Source: Thermotogae bacterium
GTDB lineage: Bacteria > Thermotogota > Thermotogae > UBA12178
DNA length: 40,981 nucleotides
NCBI GenBank assembly: GCA_021161835.1
Contig: JAGGZV010000044.1
Span: 1 to 40,981 of the forward strand
Reading direction: 5' to 3'
Shown here: positions 18,277 to 27,085 of the stretch, piece by piece
How the letters are laid out: each line of letters opens with the position of its first letter
Position numbering within the stretch: the first letter of the stretch is position 1
Program-made: the position numbers and the translations under genes
The notes under the pieces: generated by a model
Told to the model about the DNA's origin: nothing
The model's input: the letters and a program-made list of their open reading frames with translations, nothing else
The model's database searches: none

Positions 18277-19601
18277 TGAAAAGTGTTCATGTAATTGGAG
18301 GTGGATTGGCTGGTTCGGAACTGGCTTTACAACTTGCAAACAGGGGAATAAAAGTGTATCTTCATGAAATGCGACCCCTGGAAAGTACAGGTGTACACAA
18401 AACCGACAAATTCGCAGAGTTGGTATGCAGCAATTCGTTGAAATCCGAAGATCTTATGAATGCTGAGGGATCGCTGAAAGCAGAATTACGCATTTTGAAT
18501 TCCATTCTTCTGGGTGTGGCTGAAAAGTGCAGAGTACCAGCAGGGAAGGCTTTAGCAGTTGATAGAGAGTGTTTCTCACAAAGAGTATCCCAGATGATAG
18601 ATTCGCACCCCAACATCGAAGTAATAAGGGAGGTGGTTACGAAACCGCCAGAAGAAAAAGAGAGTATCTGCGTACTGGCTACAGGACCAGCCACACATGA
18701 GAAGTTAATGGAATACCTGGAAGGTAAATATGGGAAATTGCTCCATTTTTTCGACGCAGTGTCTCCTATTGTGTATGCTGAAACCATCGATTTTTCGAAG
18801 GTCTTTGTTGGTGATCGATATGGCAAGGGAAGCGGTGACTACATAAACTGTCCCATGGATGAGGAAGATTACCGAACGTTCTGGGAAAGTCTCGTCAATG
18901 CCAAAGTTGTACCCATGGAAGATTTCGACAGAAAGTATCTGTTTCAAAGATGTCAACCCATCGAAGAGATTGCACGGTCCGGGTACGATGCTTTAAGATT
19001 TGGTCCTCTGAGACCCGTGGGGTTGAAAGATCCAGAAACTGGCAGGACTCATTATGCCGTAGTACAGCTGAGACGGGAAAATCTGGAAGGATCGTTGTAC
19101 AGCCTGGTGGGTTTTCAAACGCGTTTGACATGGAAAGAACAGAAGAGAGTTCTACGCTTGATACCGGGACTGGAGAAAGTGGAAATAGCAAGATACGGTG
19201 TTATGCACAGAAACTCATATATTGAAGCCAACAAGATTCTGGACATATACCTTCGATGCAGAGATGAACCATCGACATTCATTGTGGGTCAACTGGCTGG
19301 TTTTGAAGGTTATGTTTCTGCCATAGCTACGGGTTTGTACGCTGCCATAAATATCCACAGAATGTATCTGGGATTGTCCCCTGTGACGTTACCCTCGACG
19401 ACCATATTGGGAGCCCTTGTTAAAGCTGTTATCGAATATCGAGGCGAACTCAAACCGTTGTATCCCAATTTTGGCATATTACCGTTTGAAGGAAAAAGCA
19501 GATTGAAGAATCGGGGAGTGATCGTTAAGAGAGCCTTGAGTTCGATGGAGAAATTTGTGAAGGGAGAAGGTGCTCCATGGCTGGTATTCAAATCCGCGTG
19601 A
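18273..19601 (+). CDS. trmFO: Methylenetetrahydrofolate-tRNA-(uracil-5-)-methyltransferase
   Basis: The folate/FAD-dependent enzyme makes ribothymidine at position 54 of tRNA. The 442-residue protein starts with the FAD-binding fold VIGGGLAGSELALQLA and then HEMRP. The family block FAELVCSNSLKS lies at about residues 48-59. Later landmarks include FDAVSPIV, YINCPMDEEDY, LFQRCQPIEEIAR and GFEGYVSAIATGL. All look intact. The start at ATG 18273 overlaps the upstream ATPase stop (ATGA) after CTGGAGAA. Together with miaA, the RsmJ-like enzyme and hfq it forms an RNA-metabolism cluster. Confidence 0.97.
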   Translation: MMKSVHVIGGGLAGSELALQLANRGIKVYLHEMRPLESTGVHKTDKFAELVCSNSLKSEDLMNAEGSLKAELRILNSILLGVAEKCRVPAGKALAVDRECFSQRVSQMIDSHPNIEVIREVVTKPPEEKESICVLATGPATHEKLMEYLEGKYGKLLHFFDAVSPIVYAETIDFSKVFVGDRYGKGSGDYINCPMDEEDYRTFWESLVNAKVVPMEDFDRKYLFQRCQPIEEIARSGYDALRFGPLRPVGLKDPETGRTHYAVVQLRRENLEGSLYSLVGFQTRLTWKEQKRVLRLIPGLEKVEIARYGVMHRNSYIEANKILDIYLRCRDEPSTFIVGQLAGFEGYVSAIATGLYAAINIHRMYLGLSPVTLPSTTILGALVKAVIEYRGELKPLYPNFGILPFEGKSRLKNRGVIVKRALSSMEKFVKGEGAPWLVFKSA

Positions 19602-20929
19602 GTAATGATAAATTGAATGCCTTCGTGGTGCTTAAGGATGATGGGAGACCTCCCAGATATGAAGAGATATTACGTATGTTGAAGAGTTTCGGTATAAAGT
19701 ACGGTATAGATGACAAGAAGATAAAGGAGCTGGAAACTCTACCGCGTTATGAAACCCCCATCCTTGTAGCCATGGGTGTTCCACCGGAAAAGGGAGTGGA
19801 TGCACGTATAGAATATCCCTTCCTCGAGCAGCTGGAAGAGGCTCAAAAACAAAAGAAGAAATTCGTGATAGTGAAAGAAGGAGATGTGCTGGCGATAAAG
19901 CATCCTGCTACTCCAGGTAAAGAAGGAATAAACGTTTATGGAGAACCTGTTCCTCCGCAGCCGGGTAAAGATATGAACATACGTGTGGGTAAAAATGTGA
20001 AACTCGTCCAGGATGGCCTTGTTGCCGTTGCTACCAGGGGTGGTATACCGAGATTGATAGAAGATACCGTGCTGGTGGACGAAAAGTTGTACATAGATGG
20101 AGACGTGGATTATTCAACGGGTAACATAGATTTTCCGGGTAGCGTTGAGATAACCGGAACGGTGAAACCCGGATTCGTCGTTAAGGCCAAGGAGGATATA
20201 ATCATCAAGAACGTTATAGATGCTGCCACTGTTATATCCTTTGAAGGTACCGTGGAGACCAAGGGTGTCAAGGGTAGAGAAAAAGGTTTGGTCAAAGGTA
20301 AGACGATCAAGGCTTCTTTCCTGGAAAACGCCAACGTCGAAGCCGAGCAGGACGTTATAGTGCAGGGTTCCATAGTGAACAGCGTGATAAAGGCTGGAGG
20401 CATGGTTATATGTGAAGGTGAGAAGGCTTCAATAATAGGTGGTTACATGGTTGTAGGCAAGAAAGTGGTGACAACGGATCTCGGTTCCGAGATGGCGGTT
20501 CATACCCGTGTAGAGGTAGGTACAGATCCGAGATTGGTTGAGCGTTTGAAGACGCTTCAAGCGCAGGTCAGGTTGGATAAGGAAAATCTCGAGCGTTTGA
20601 ACCGTGTCATCAGTTCTTTCAAAGCAAAGATGGAACGTTCCAAGAGAGAGCTTCCAAAGGAGCAGAAGGAAGCGCTGGCAAAAGCTGTACAAACTCTCAT
20701 AAACCTTCGTGAAGCCGTTGAGAAGAACGAGGAGGAAATCAAGAAGATAAAGGATAGGATCGAGCAGGAATCCAAGGATGCCATGATAGTGATCAAAGGT
20801 ACTGCCTATCCCGGTGTCGAGGTTACAATGTTCTCAAAAAAGTATTCCTTCAACAAACCCATATCGAAACTGGTTATAATTTTCAGAGATGACGAGATAG
20901 TTTTTAGAGGTTATGAGGGCGAAAGCTGA
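19577..20929 (+). CDS. FapA/DUF342-family polymer-like protein
   Basis: The 450-residue protein matches the FapA (formerly DUF342) family. There is an N-terminal domain to about residue 145 with the family phrase HPATPGKEGINVYGE. A right-handed beta-helix follows (about 170-310) with repeated GxV/I steps such as SVEITGTVKPGF and VIVQGSIVNSVIKAGG. A long coiled coil spans about 320-400, then a small beta end. Family members have been linked to flagellar or polar assembly in some bacteria, but no motility genes are here. The start overlaps trmFO by 25 bases after GAAGGGAGAAGG. No intrinsic terminator follows before the rho promoter. Confidence 0.88.
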   Translation: MAGIQIRVSNDKLNAFVVLKDDGRPPRYEEILRMLKSFGIKYGIDDKKIKELETLPRYETPILVAMGVPPEKGVDARIEYPFLEQLEEAQKQKKKFVIVKEGDVLAIKHPATPGKEGINVYGEPVPPQPGKDMNIRVGKNVKLVQDGLVAVATRGGIPRLIEDTVLVDEKLYIDGDVDYSTGNIDFPGSVEITGTVKPGFVVKAKEDIIIKNVIDAATVISFEGTVETKGVKGREKGLVKGKTIKASFLENANVEAEQDVIVQGSIVNSVIKAGGMVICEGEKASIIGGYMVVGKKVVTTDLGSEMAVHTRVEVGTDPRLVERLKTLQAQVRLDKENLERLNRVISSFKAKMERSKRELPKEQKEALAKAVQTLINLREAVEKNEEEIKKIKDRIEQESKDAMIVIKGTAYPGVEVTMFSKKYSFNKPISKLVIIFRDDEIVFRGYEGES

Positions 20930-20945
20930 ACCGAGCATGGTGGAT

Positions 20946-20973
20946 TTGCACAATGGTGAAAATGTGATATACT
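20946..20973 (+). promoter_or_regulatory. Promoter for rho
   Basis: A TTGCAC box (20946-20951) and TATACT (20968-20973) are separated by 16 bases, a good match to a housekeeping sigma factor. They lie in the largest gap of the first 27 kb. Transcription would start near 20980, giving a leader of about 95 bases before the preferred rho start. Confidence 0.75.
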
Positions 20974-21025
20974 TTACAGTGTTGGAGTCATCTTTCTATT
21001 GCTGATCGATTCTTGTGAGATTCGT

Positions 21026-21077
21026 CCCCCTTCCGAAATTCAATCCTCCCGAATATCTTTCGGAGGTGAAAGTTTTG
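21026..21077 (+). promoter_or_regulatory. rho leader: hairpin hiding the ribosome site, with tandem anti-SD
   Basis: The Shine-Dalgarno GGAGGTGA (21062-21069) can be paired. CCTCC-GAA (21045-21053, C21050 bulged) is complementary to TTCGGAGG (21059-21066), giving an 8 bp stem with a 5-base loop. A second upstream copy, TCCGAAA (21032-21038) plus CC (21029-21030), could pair with the same TTTCGGA-GG. The leader is also C-rich (five C at 21026-21030), which suits Rho binding. Autoregulation of rho is known in other bacteria; here it is inferred from the fold. Confidence 0.55.
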
Positions 21078-22385
21078 GCAGAGAACAACAGGGAAAAGGA
21101 TGAAGTAAGAGGAGTGGAAATCGATATCAATAGTTTGCAGAACATGTCACTCAGAGAATTGTACGCCGTTGCACGTAAGTACGAGATAGCCGGTTACTCC
21201 ACCATGAGAAAGAAGGATCTGATCTTCGCTATACTGAAAGCTCAAACCGAGTCCTATGGGTATTTCTTCTATCAGGGTGTGCTGGAAGTCATGCCCGAGG
21301 GTTACGGTTTCCTGAGGAGTCTGGATTACAGCCTCCTTCCAAGTGGAAACGATATATACGTTTCACAATCGCAGATCAAGAAGTTCAACCTGATGACCGG
21401 TGACATAGTTGCCGGGCAGGTAAGACCACCCAAAGAAGGCGAAAAATACTACGCCATGTTGCGAATCGAAGCCGTCAACAACGCACCACCGGAACTCTCT
21501 AAAGAAAGGGTGGGATTCGAGAATCTCACACCGATATATCCGGATGAACAGTACATATTGGAGACGGATCAGCACACGTACAGCACCAGGATAATAGACA
21601 TCTTTTCTCCCATAGGCAAGGGGCAGAGAGGTTTGATCGTTGCTCCACCGAAAGCAGGGAAAACATGGTTGTTGAAAGACATAGCGAACGGTATAGCCAT
21701 GAACCATCCAGACACATATCGCATAGTACTGTTGATAGATGAGAGACCTGAAGAAGTAACCGATATGAAACGTTCGGTGGACGCTTTGGTGATAGCCGCT
21801 CCCTTCGATATGCCTGCCGATAAACAGATAAAGGTTGCGGAGATGACTTTGGAGCATGCCAAAAGGCTTGTGGAATTCGGTCACGATGTTGTGATATTGC
21901 TGGACAGTATAACGAGGCTGGCACGTGCTTACAATATCCATGTTCCTCCCAGCGGGAAACTGCTTTCCGGTGGAGTGGATCCGGCTGCCCTCTACAAACC
22001 CAAGCATTTCTTCGGTGCTGCCAGGAACATAGAGGAAGGAGGCAGTTTGACCGTAATAGCCACAGCTCTGGTGGAAACCGGGAGCAGGATGGATGAAGTT
22101 ATATTCGAGGAATTCAAGGGTACAGGTAACATGGAACTGGTTCTCTCGAGAGATCTGGCAAACAAGAGGATTTTTCCGGCGGTCAACCTTTCCCTTTCGG
22201 GTACTCGAAAAGAAGAACTGTTGTTGAGCGAGGATAAATTGAAGAAGGTGTGGATACTGAGAAGGATGCTGGCGGGCATGACGGAGGAAGAAGGTTTGAA
22301 AGTGATACTCAGCAAGCTCAGAGAGACGAAGTCCAACGATGACTTTCTGGCGTTGATAGATCTCGAGAAGGTGAAGGCCATTTAA
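21075..22385 (+). CDS. rho: Transcription termination factor Rho
   Basis: The hexameric RNA helicase ends transcription at unstructured C-rich sites. From TTG 21075 the product has 436 residues. The Rho N-terminal helical domain includes [13 protein letters not shown], followed by the cold-shock-type RNA-binding domain (GFLRS to about residue 130). Walker A is [12 protein letters not shown], and Walker B is [16 protein letters not shown]. Later come the Q/R loop regions ([20 protein letters not shown]) and [14 protein letters not shown]. The frame extends to GTG 21015, but that codon lacks a ribosome site, whereas TTG 21075 has GGAGGTGA five bases before it. The large RNA-binding-domain insertion that I recall in Thermotoga Rho is absent. 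Confidence 0.96.
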   Translation: MAENNREKDEVRGVEIDINSLQNMSLRELYAVARKYEIAGYSTMRKKDLIFAILKAQTESYGYFFYQGVLEVMPEGYGFLRSLDYSLLPSGNDIYVSQSQIKKFNLMTGDIVAGQVRPPKEGEKYYAMLRIEAVNNAPPELSKERVGFENLTPIYPDEQYILETDQHTYSTRIIDIFSPIGKGQRGLIVAPPKAGKTWLLKDIANGIAMNHPDTYRIVLLIDERPEEVTDMKRSVDALVIAAPFDMPADKQIKVAEMTLEHAKRLVEFGHDVVILLDSITRLARAYNIHVPPSGKLLSGGVDPAALYKPKHFFGAARNIEEGGSLTVIATALVETGSRMDEVIFEEFKGTGNMELVLSRDLANKRIFPAVNLSLSGTRKEELLLSEDKLKKVWILRRMLAGMTEEEGLKVILSKLRETKSNDDFLALIDLEKVKAI

Positions 22386-22387
22386 TC

Positions 22388-24103
22388 ATGCCCCTCGATG
22401 GAGTAACGTTACATAAAGCTTTCACGTTCATCCAGAGGATGAAGCCAAGGTATCTACGTCAGGTTTATATGCCAGATTGTAGTACTTTGTACCTGGTTTT
22501 TGATTCTGTATGCGTATTCCTGTATCTCAATCCTTCATGTGCTTTCATCTCAGCGGTCGATTCTCCCGTGAAGGTGGAAACGTTGGCACCCATGGGGGGA
22601 CTTTTGCGTTCGAAACTCAAGGGTGCTCGTTTGCTCGAGTTTCGACAGCTGGGATCAGATAGGATCTTCGTTTTCAAATTTTTTATCGTCGGTATAAGGC
22701 AGGAACCCGTGGAGTACGAACTCTATGTAGAACTCATGGGAAGAAACACCAATCTCATACTGGTGCAGGACGGTAGAGTCGTGGATGCTCTCAGGAGAAG
22801 ATCGGATTCAACCCGCATCCTGCTTCCTGGTGCTCCTTTTGAACGCTACGTGCACGAGGGAATGGATTTCTTCGCTATCGATACGGATGAATTGGTCCGA
22901 ATCCTGATGGAATCCAGGTTGCCTTTGCACGAAGGTCTGCCAAGATTCGTACAGGGGCTTTCGAGGACACTGGTGCATGAAATTCTCAGAAGGGCCGATG
23001 TGGATTCGGTAGAAGAGATTAAACTTCACCATCTGGAAAAGTTGTGTCGTATCATGAAAGATATGGCGGAGGAGATAACGTCCGATGAGCTCTGTTACAT
23101 CTACACTTCCCCGCTTGACATAGCCCCTTTGAGGCTGAGAATCAGGGAAATCCCGTCGTACGTGGAACCGGTGTTCAGAGCGTTTTCCAGATTCATGAGT
23201 TTGAAAACAGACTTTTCGCAGCTCGGTATTTTTAAGAGAAGACTTTTATCTGCTTTGAGCACGGAAACCAAGCGTATCATGAGGTTGCTGGAAAAGCTGG
23301 AACTTGAAATACGGGAAGCCATGGGATACGAAAAGTTCCGGAAGAATGCAGAGCTCATATTTTCCCACGCTTACAGATTGAAAAATAAATGTGAGTTCGT
23401 TGTCCTGGAAGATTACGAGACGGGTACGTTACACCGGATACGTCTCGATCCTTCTATCACTCCGATACAAAATGCTCAAAGATTCATGAAGATGTATTCG
23501 AAAATGAAACGCAGGATAGAAATAGCGACCAGGCGTGTTGAAGAGCTCGAAAAGAAACTGGAATATCTTAACTCGTTAAAAGAAATGGTGGAGCTGGCGG
23601 AAGATGTTGACGATTTAAAATTGTTAAAGGAGGAAATGTTACAACATGGGTTCCTGAAATCCGGAGATGTTCGTGTCTCGAAAGAAATGGGTGGTAAGAA
23701 GAAAGTTTTCAGTAATATTCCCGGTCGCGTTTTTGAATGTGATGGTTATAAAATAGTGGCGGGCAGGAACAACGTGGAAAATGATCTGATAAGACGAAAG
23801 GCTTCACCGAATGATCTGTGGTGTCACGCCAGGGAATTGCCGGGTAGTCACGTGATCGTCATGGCGGGAGGGAGAGAAATACCGGAAAAAGTTAAGATAC
23901 TGGCAGCACGCATAGCAGCCTATTATTCCCGGGGAAGGAACGACACAAAAGTTTATGTGGACTGTACCGAAGTGAAGAATGTGAAGAAACCCAAAGGGTC
24001 CTATCCGGGTTACGTTGTATATCGAAACGAGAGGAGTTTTCTTGTAACGCCTCTCACAGCTGAAGAATTGAAGAAGTATATGGCGGGTGATACGACGAGA
24101 TGA
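22388..24103 (+). CDS. rqcH: NFACT-family ribosome quality control protein (RqcH-like)
   Basis: The 571-residue protein has the NFACT-N domain at the start, a coiled coil (about 370-417) and the NFACT-R/DUF814 domain (about 447-550). The last contains NDLWCHARELPGSHVIV and YVDCTEVKNVKKPKGSYPGYV. Bacterial RqcH binds obstructed 50S subunits and adds alanine tails. The D-R pair needed for this in Bacillus is present as D91-R92 (GSDRIFVF), suggesting activity. Older annotations call the family fibronectin-binding protein. It starts two bases after the rho stop and overlaps the next gene by four bases. Confidence 0.93.
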   Translation: MPLDGVTLHKAFTFIQRMKPRYLRQVYMPDCSTLYLVFDSVCVFLYLNPSCAFISAVDSPVKVETLAPMGGLLRSKLKGARLLEFRQLGSDRIFVFKFFIVGIRQEPVEYELYVELMGRNTNLILVQDGRVVDALRRRSDSTRILLPGAPFERYVHEGMDFFAIDTDELVRILMESRLPLHEGLPRFVQGLSRTLVHEILRRADVDSVEEIKLHHLEKLCRIMKDMAEEITSDELCYIYTSPLDIAPLRLRIREIPSYVEPVFRAFSRFMSLKTDFSQLGIFKRRLLSALSTETKRIMRLLEKLELEIREAMGYEKFRKNAELIFSHAYRLKNKCEFVVLEDYETGTLHRIRLDPSITPIQNAQRFMKMYSKMKRRIEIATRRVEELEKKLEYLNSLKEMVELAEDVDDLKLLKEEMLQHGFLKSGDVRVSKEMGGKKKVFSNIPGRVFECDGYKIVAGRNNVENDLIRRKASPNDLWCHARELPGSHVIVMAGGREIPEKVKILAARIAAYYSRGRNDTKVYVDCTEVKNVKKPKGSYPGYVVYRNERSFLVTPLTAEELKKYMAGDTTR

Positions 24104-26196
24104 AGAAGCTGAGTGTAGACGTTGGTACCAGAACCGTGGTGGGTTTGGTGACAGAGTATAACGATGGAAAACTGGTGGTTCATCATATGCACATGCAGGA
24201 GCACGAAGAAAGAGCCATGTTGGATGGAGCCATACACGATATTGGAAAAGTGGCCAGTGTGGTGGAAGATGTTGTGAAAAAACTGGAGGAAGAGTCGGGT
24301 CAAACTTTTGACGAAGTGGACGTTGCTCTGGCAGGCCGATCCCTGAAAACCATGGTGGGCGAATCCGAGCTTGACATATCCAAATATCCTGAAATAACTT
24401 TTGAAGAGGTCAAAAACGTTGAGATGATGGCCGTCAAGGATGCTATAAGTGCTCTCGGCAACAACGAAGACATGTACTGTGTGGGTTATTCGGTACTATA
24501 TCACAAAATAGACGGTGAATGGATAAAGAATCCTGTTGGGCACAGAGGTAAGAGGCTATGGGTAAAGGTTATGGCGACTTTTTTACCAAGGCAGATCGTT
24601 GATTCCATGGTAACAACGATGAAACGTGTGGGACTGAGCATTTCGCATTTCACTCTGGAACCCATCGCCGTGATGAATGCCGTGGTACCACCCGATTTAA
24701 GATTGCTCAACATCGCGCTGCTGGACGTTGGAGCGGGCACCAGTGATATCGCCATCTCCCGTGATGGAACCATTCATGGTTATGGGATGGTGACCAGTGC
24801 TGGCGATGAAATAACCGAGGAGATATGCAGGCGGTATCTACTGGATTTCCAGACGGCTGAGTTCGTCAAGCGTAATTTGAATTCCGCCCATCCCGTAAAA
24901 GTTAGAAACATCTTGGGTGTCGAAAACGAGATAGAACCTCATCGGGTGCTGGCAGATCTCAGAGAGGCCATGGATGGAATGGCCAGGGAAATAGGTTCGA
25001 AGATACTGGAGCTGAATGGATTTCCCCCTGCAGCTGTTATAGTGGTGGGAGGTGGTGCGAAACTTCCCGGTTTCACGAGTTTCCTCGCCAGACATCTTGA
25101 TCTACCTGAAAGCAGAATCTCGCTTCGAGATGCTGCCTCCCTGAATTTCGTCAACGACAGGACGGGAAAACTGCAGGGTTCGGAATTCGTGACGCCCCTT
25201 GCGATAGCTCATGCCGGTCATACATCCCAGGGCGGAATATTCATAACTGTTACGTTGAACGGCAAGCCGGTACAGCTGCTTCCAATGGGTAGCAAGAGAA
25301 CGGTGATGGATCTTATGCTTCAAAACGGCGCCAAAGTTGAAGATCTCATAGCCAAACCTTCTCCTTCCATAGTATTCGAGGTGAACGGTCGTATTCATAT
25401 CCACAGGGGGATGAAAGGTGAAGATGCGCCTGTTTTCATAAACGGAGAAAGAGCATCATTGAGAAGCACCGTCGAACATGGTGACATAGTTGAGGTTGGG
25501 TCTCCCACTCCTGGAAAGACGATACCTCCAAAGATCAGAGAAGTTATGGATCCCATTTTCGTGGAAGTAGAGAATGATCGCGTTTATGAAGTATACCCTG
25601 AAGTTCGGTTGAACGATAGGGTGGTGGATGTGGATACGGAGATCCACGACTCCGATAGAGTGGAATTTGAAACCCGTATGACTGTGAAGGAAGTACTGGA
25701 ACGTCTCCCGGTGAATACTATAAACGTGATCTTCAACGATAGGAGCGTGGAAATTCCCATCGAAGAATATACGACGGATGAGCCACCTGGCCGTGAGATA
25801 GAGTTGGGCCACAGGATACATGTCAGAGCTATCGAAAAGCAGGTCAGGGTGAAAGATCTACTCAACAACGAGGAGCCACAGGAAAGCGTGAAGGTTTTCT
25901 TCAATGGCAGACCCGTGGAATTGAAGAAATCACGCAGGATCGTGCGGATAAACGGTGCACTTGCCGACGAAGATGCCGTGCTTCAGGAAGGAGACGTGGT
26001 GGAAATGAAAATTGAGCAGTTCGAACCGACCGTGGTGGATCTGCTCGCATACGAAACGATAGATTCGTCTCGAATAAGGGACTACAAAATACTCGTGAAC
26101 GGTAGTCCTGCCTCCTTCGTTCAGGTTTTGAACGATGGAGACAAGGTGGAACTGATTCTGGAGGAATCACGGTGGAAATCGCGGGAGTGGGAATAG
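24100..26196 (+). CDS. FtsA-like actin-fold ATPase with repetitive C-terminal tail
   Basis: The 698-residue protein has an FtsA/PilM-type actin fold in residues 1-350. The phosphate-1 loop is VDVGTRTVVGLV, followed by an inserted 1C-like subdomain with EVDVALAGRSLKTM. Phosphate-2 is LLDVGAGTSDIAIS (about 207) and the adenosine motif is VVGGGAKLPGF (about 313). From about 375 to the end there are several related beta-rich units with the pattern VxxNGxxV ... DGDxVE, resembling beta-grasp (ThiS/SLBB-like) repeats. It is not the canonical 400-residue FtsA. Long FtsA-like proteins of this kind exist in some Firmicutes, with poorly known roles. The start overlaps rqcH (ATGA). Confidence 0.83.
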   Translation: MKKLSVDVGTRTVVGLVTEYNDGKLVVHHMHMQEHEERAMLDGAIHDIGKVASVVEDVVKKLEEESGQTFDEVDVALAGRSLKTMVGESELDISKYPEITFEEVKNVEMMAVKDAISALGNNEDMYCVGYSVLYHKIDGEWIKNPVGHRGKRLWVKVMATFLPRQIVDSMVTTMKRVGLSISHFTLEPIAVMNAVVPPDLRLLNIALLDVGAGTSDIAISRDGTIHGYGMVTSAGDEITEEICRRYLLDFQTAEFVKRNLNSAHPVKVRNILGVENEIEPHRVLADLREAMDGMAREIGSKILELNGFPPAAVIVVGGGAKLPGFTSFLARHLDLPESRISLRDAASLNFVNDRTGKLQGSEFVTPLAIAHAGHTSQGGIFITVTLNGKPVQLLPMGSKRTVMDLMLQNGAKVEDLIAKPSPSIVFEVNGRIHIHRGMKGEDAPVFINGERASLRSTVEHGDIVEVGSPTPGKTIPPKIREVMDPIFVEVENDRVYEVYPEVRLNDRVVDVDTEIHDSDRVEFETRMTVKEVLERLPVNTINVIFNDRSVEIPIEEYTTDEPPGREIELGHRIHVRAIEKQVRVKDLLNNEEPQESVKVFFNGRPVELKKSRRIVRINGALADEDAVLQEGDVVEMKIEQFEPTVVDLLAYETIDSSRIRDYKILVNGSPASFVQVLNDGDKVELILEESRWKSREWE

Positions 26197-26552
26197 ACAT
26201 AGTTAGAACGGAAAGACTTTACAGGGATCTTGAAAGAAAGATTCTGAGCGACCACGAACGGACCTTGATGGAGAAGGTGAAAAATCCCAGGCTCATCAGA
26301 GAATTTCTGGCTGCCCGATGGGCTGTTAAAGAGGCGTTTGTCAAGGCATTGGGAACAGGTTTTCGTGGAGTAACTCCGAAGGAGTTGACTCTCCGGCACG
26401 ATGAGAATGGTCGTCCAATTCTGGAATATCCGGAGCGATTGGGAGATTTCATTCCAATGGTTTCGATCAGTCACGATGGAGAGTACACCGTGGCCGTTGT
26501 GATTTTGATAAAATCTGAGTGTAGTTCCAGCAGAAAGGAGGAAAACGAATGA
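26172..26552 (+). CDS. acpS: Holo-[acyl-carrier-protein] synthase
   Basis: The enzyme transfers 4'-phosphopantetheine from CoA to acyl carrier protein. The 126-residue product shows GVGIDIVRTERL (metal ligand D9) and the second signature EFLAARWAVKEAFVKALGTG with E54. SISHDGEYTVAVV closes the fold. GTG 26172 lies 25 bases inside the preceding gene, with GGAGG (26160-26164) seven bases upstream. The C-terminus ends in a short charged tail (SSSRKEENE), part of which encodes the ribosome site of the next gene. Confidence 0.95.
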   Translation: MEIAGVGIDIVRTERLYRDLERKILSDHERTLMEKVKNPRLIREFLAARWAVKEAFVKALGTGFRGVTPKELTLRHDENGRPILEYPERLGDFIPMVSISHDGEYTVAVVILIKSECSSSRKEENE

Positions 26553-26992
26553 TACGAAAGTTCAAAATCAGGATCGATGGAAAAGAGTATGAAGTCGAAG
26601 TGGAGGAAATAGGAAATGTGGAGGCAAATCAGTCGGTGAAAACATCTGTGATTTCCGATACTCCTTCGTCGGTTGTTAAGGAAGAAACTTCTTCTCCATC
26701 TTCGAATAATTCGGGAGCCGAGAAGGAATCTGCTGCACAGGTGGTTCTCACTGCTGAGGAAAAACCTTCTGGAGGAGAGTACGTGGTGTATGCTCCCATG
26801 CCGGGTGTCATAGTACAGGTTGATGTTACACCTGGCAGCAGAGTTAAACGAGGAGATAGAGTGGCTGTTCTGGAAGCCATGAAGATGGAAAGCGATATAA
26901 TCACAGAAAGTGACGGTGTTGTCAAAGAGGTGCTGGTAAAGAAGGGTGATAGTGTCAACGCAAAGCAACCCATGGTAGTGATAGTACCTTGA
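26549..26992 (+). CDS. Biotin carboxyl carrier protein of a decarboxylase/carboxylase
   Basis: The 147-residue protein starts with the short beta segment seen in decarboxylase gamma-type carriers (KFKIRIDGKEYEVEVEE). It then has a Ser/Glu-rich linker (about 22-75) and a C-terminal biotinyl domain. The biotinylated lysine is K112 in LEAMKMESD, and hydrophobic turns such as YAPMPGVIVQV support the fold. It would shuttle carboxyl groups for a membrane decarboxylase or acyl-CoA carboxylase, but no such subunit gene is in the window. AGAAAGGAGG precedes ATG 26549, and the gene overlaps acpS by four bases. Confidence 0.9.
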   Translation: MIRKFKIRIDGKEYEVEVEEIGNVEANQSVKTSVISDTPSSVVKEETSSPSSNNSGAEKESAAQVVLTAEEKPSGGEYVVYAPMPGVIVQVDVTPGSRVKRGDRVAVLEAMKMESDIITESDGVVKEVLVKKGDSVNAKQPMVVIVP

Positions 26993-26994
26993 GT

Positions 26995-27000
26995 TATAAT
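26995..27000 (+). promoter_or_regulatory. -10 box of the tRNA-Arg promoter
   Basis: A perfect TATAAT stands eight bases before the first base of the tRNA, so transcription would start at or within a base or two of the mature 5' end. No convincing -35 box is visible at the expected distance; that region is the end of the biotin carrier gene. Confidence 0.6.
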
Positions 27001-27008
27001 CTTTGTGT

Positions 27009-27084
27009 GTGCCTGTAGCTCAATGGATAGAGCGCTGGACTCCGGATCCAGAGGTTGCGGGTTCGACTCCCGCCAGGCACGCCA
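27009..27084 (+). tRNA. tRNA-Arg (anticodon CCG)
   Basis: All arms fold. The acceptor GTGCCTG pairs with CAGGCAC, and the D arm is GCTC/GAGC. The anticodon stem CTGGA/TCCAG encloses loop CTCCGGA with anticodon CCG, reading CGG. The T arm GCGGG/CCCGC encloses TTCGACT. The discriminator G is followed by an encoded CCA (27082-27084). Length is 76 bases. CGG is an uncommon codon in the neighbouring genes, which mostly use AGA and AGG. The RNase H start codon begins two bases after the CCA. Confidence 0.97.
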
Positions 27085-27085
27085 G

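Noticed and set aside
21015-21074. GTG 21015 as the rho start
   Set aside because: It has no ribosome site, while TTG 21075 has a perfect one. The 20 extra residues do not resemble a Rho N-terminus. It is not fully excluded.
27005-27085. N-terminal extension of RNase H starting MCACSSMDRALDSG
   Set aside because: It is the tRNA-Arg gene read as protein, a well-known annotation artefact. The cloverleaf is complete, so the gene starts at 27086.
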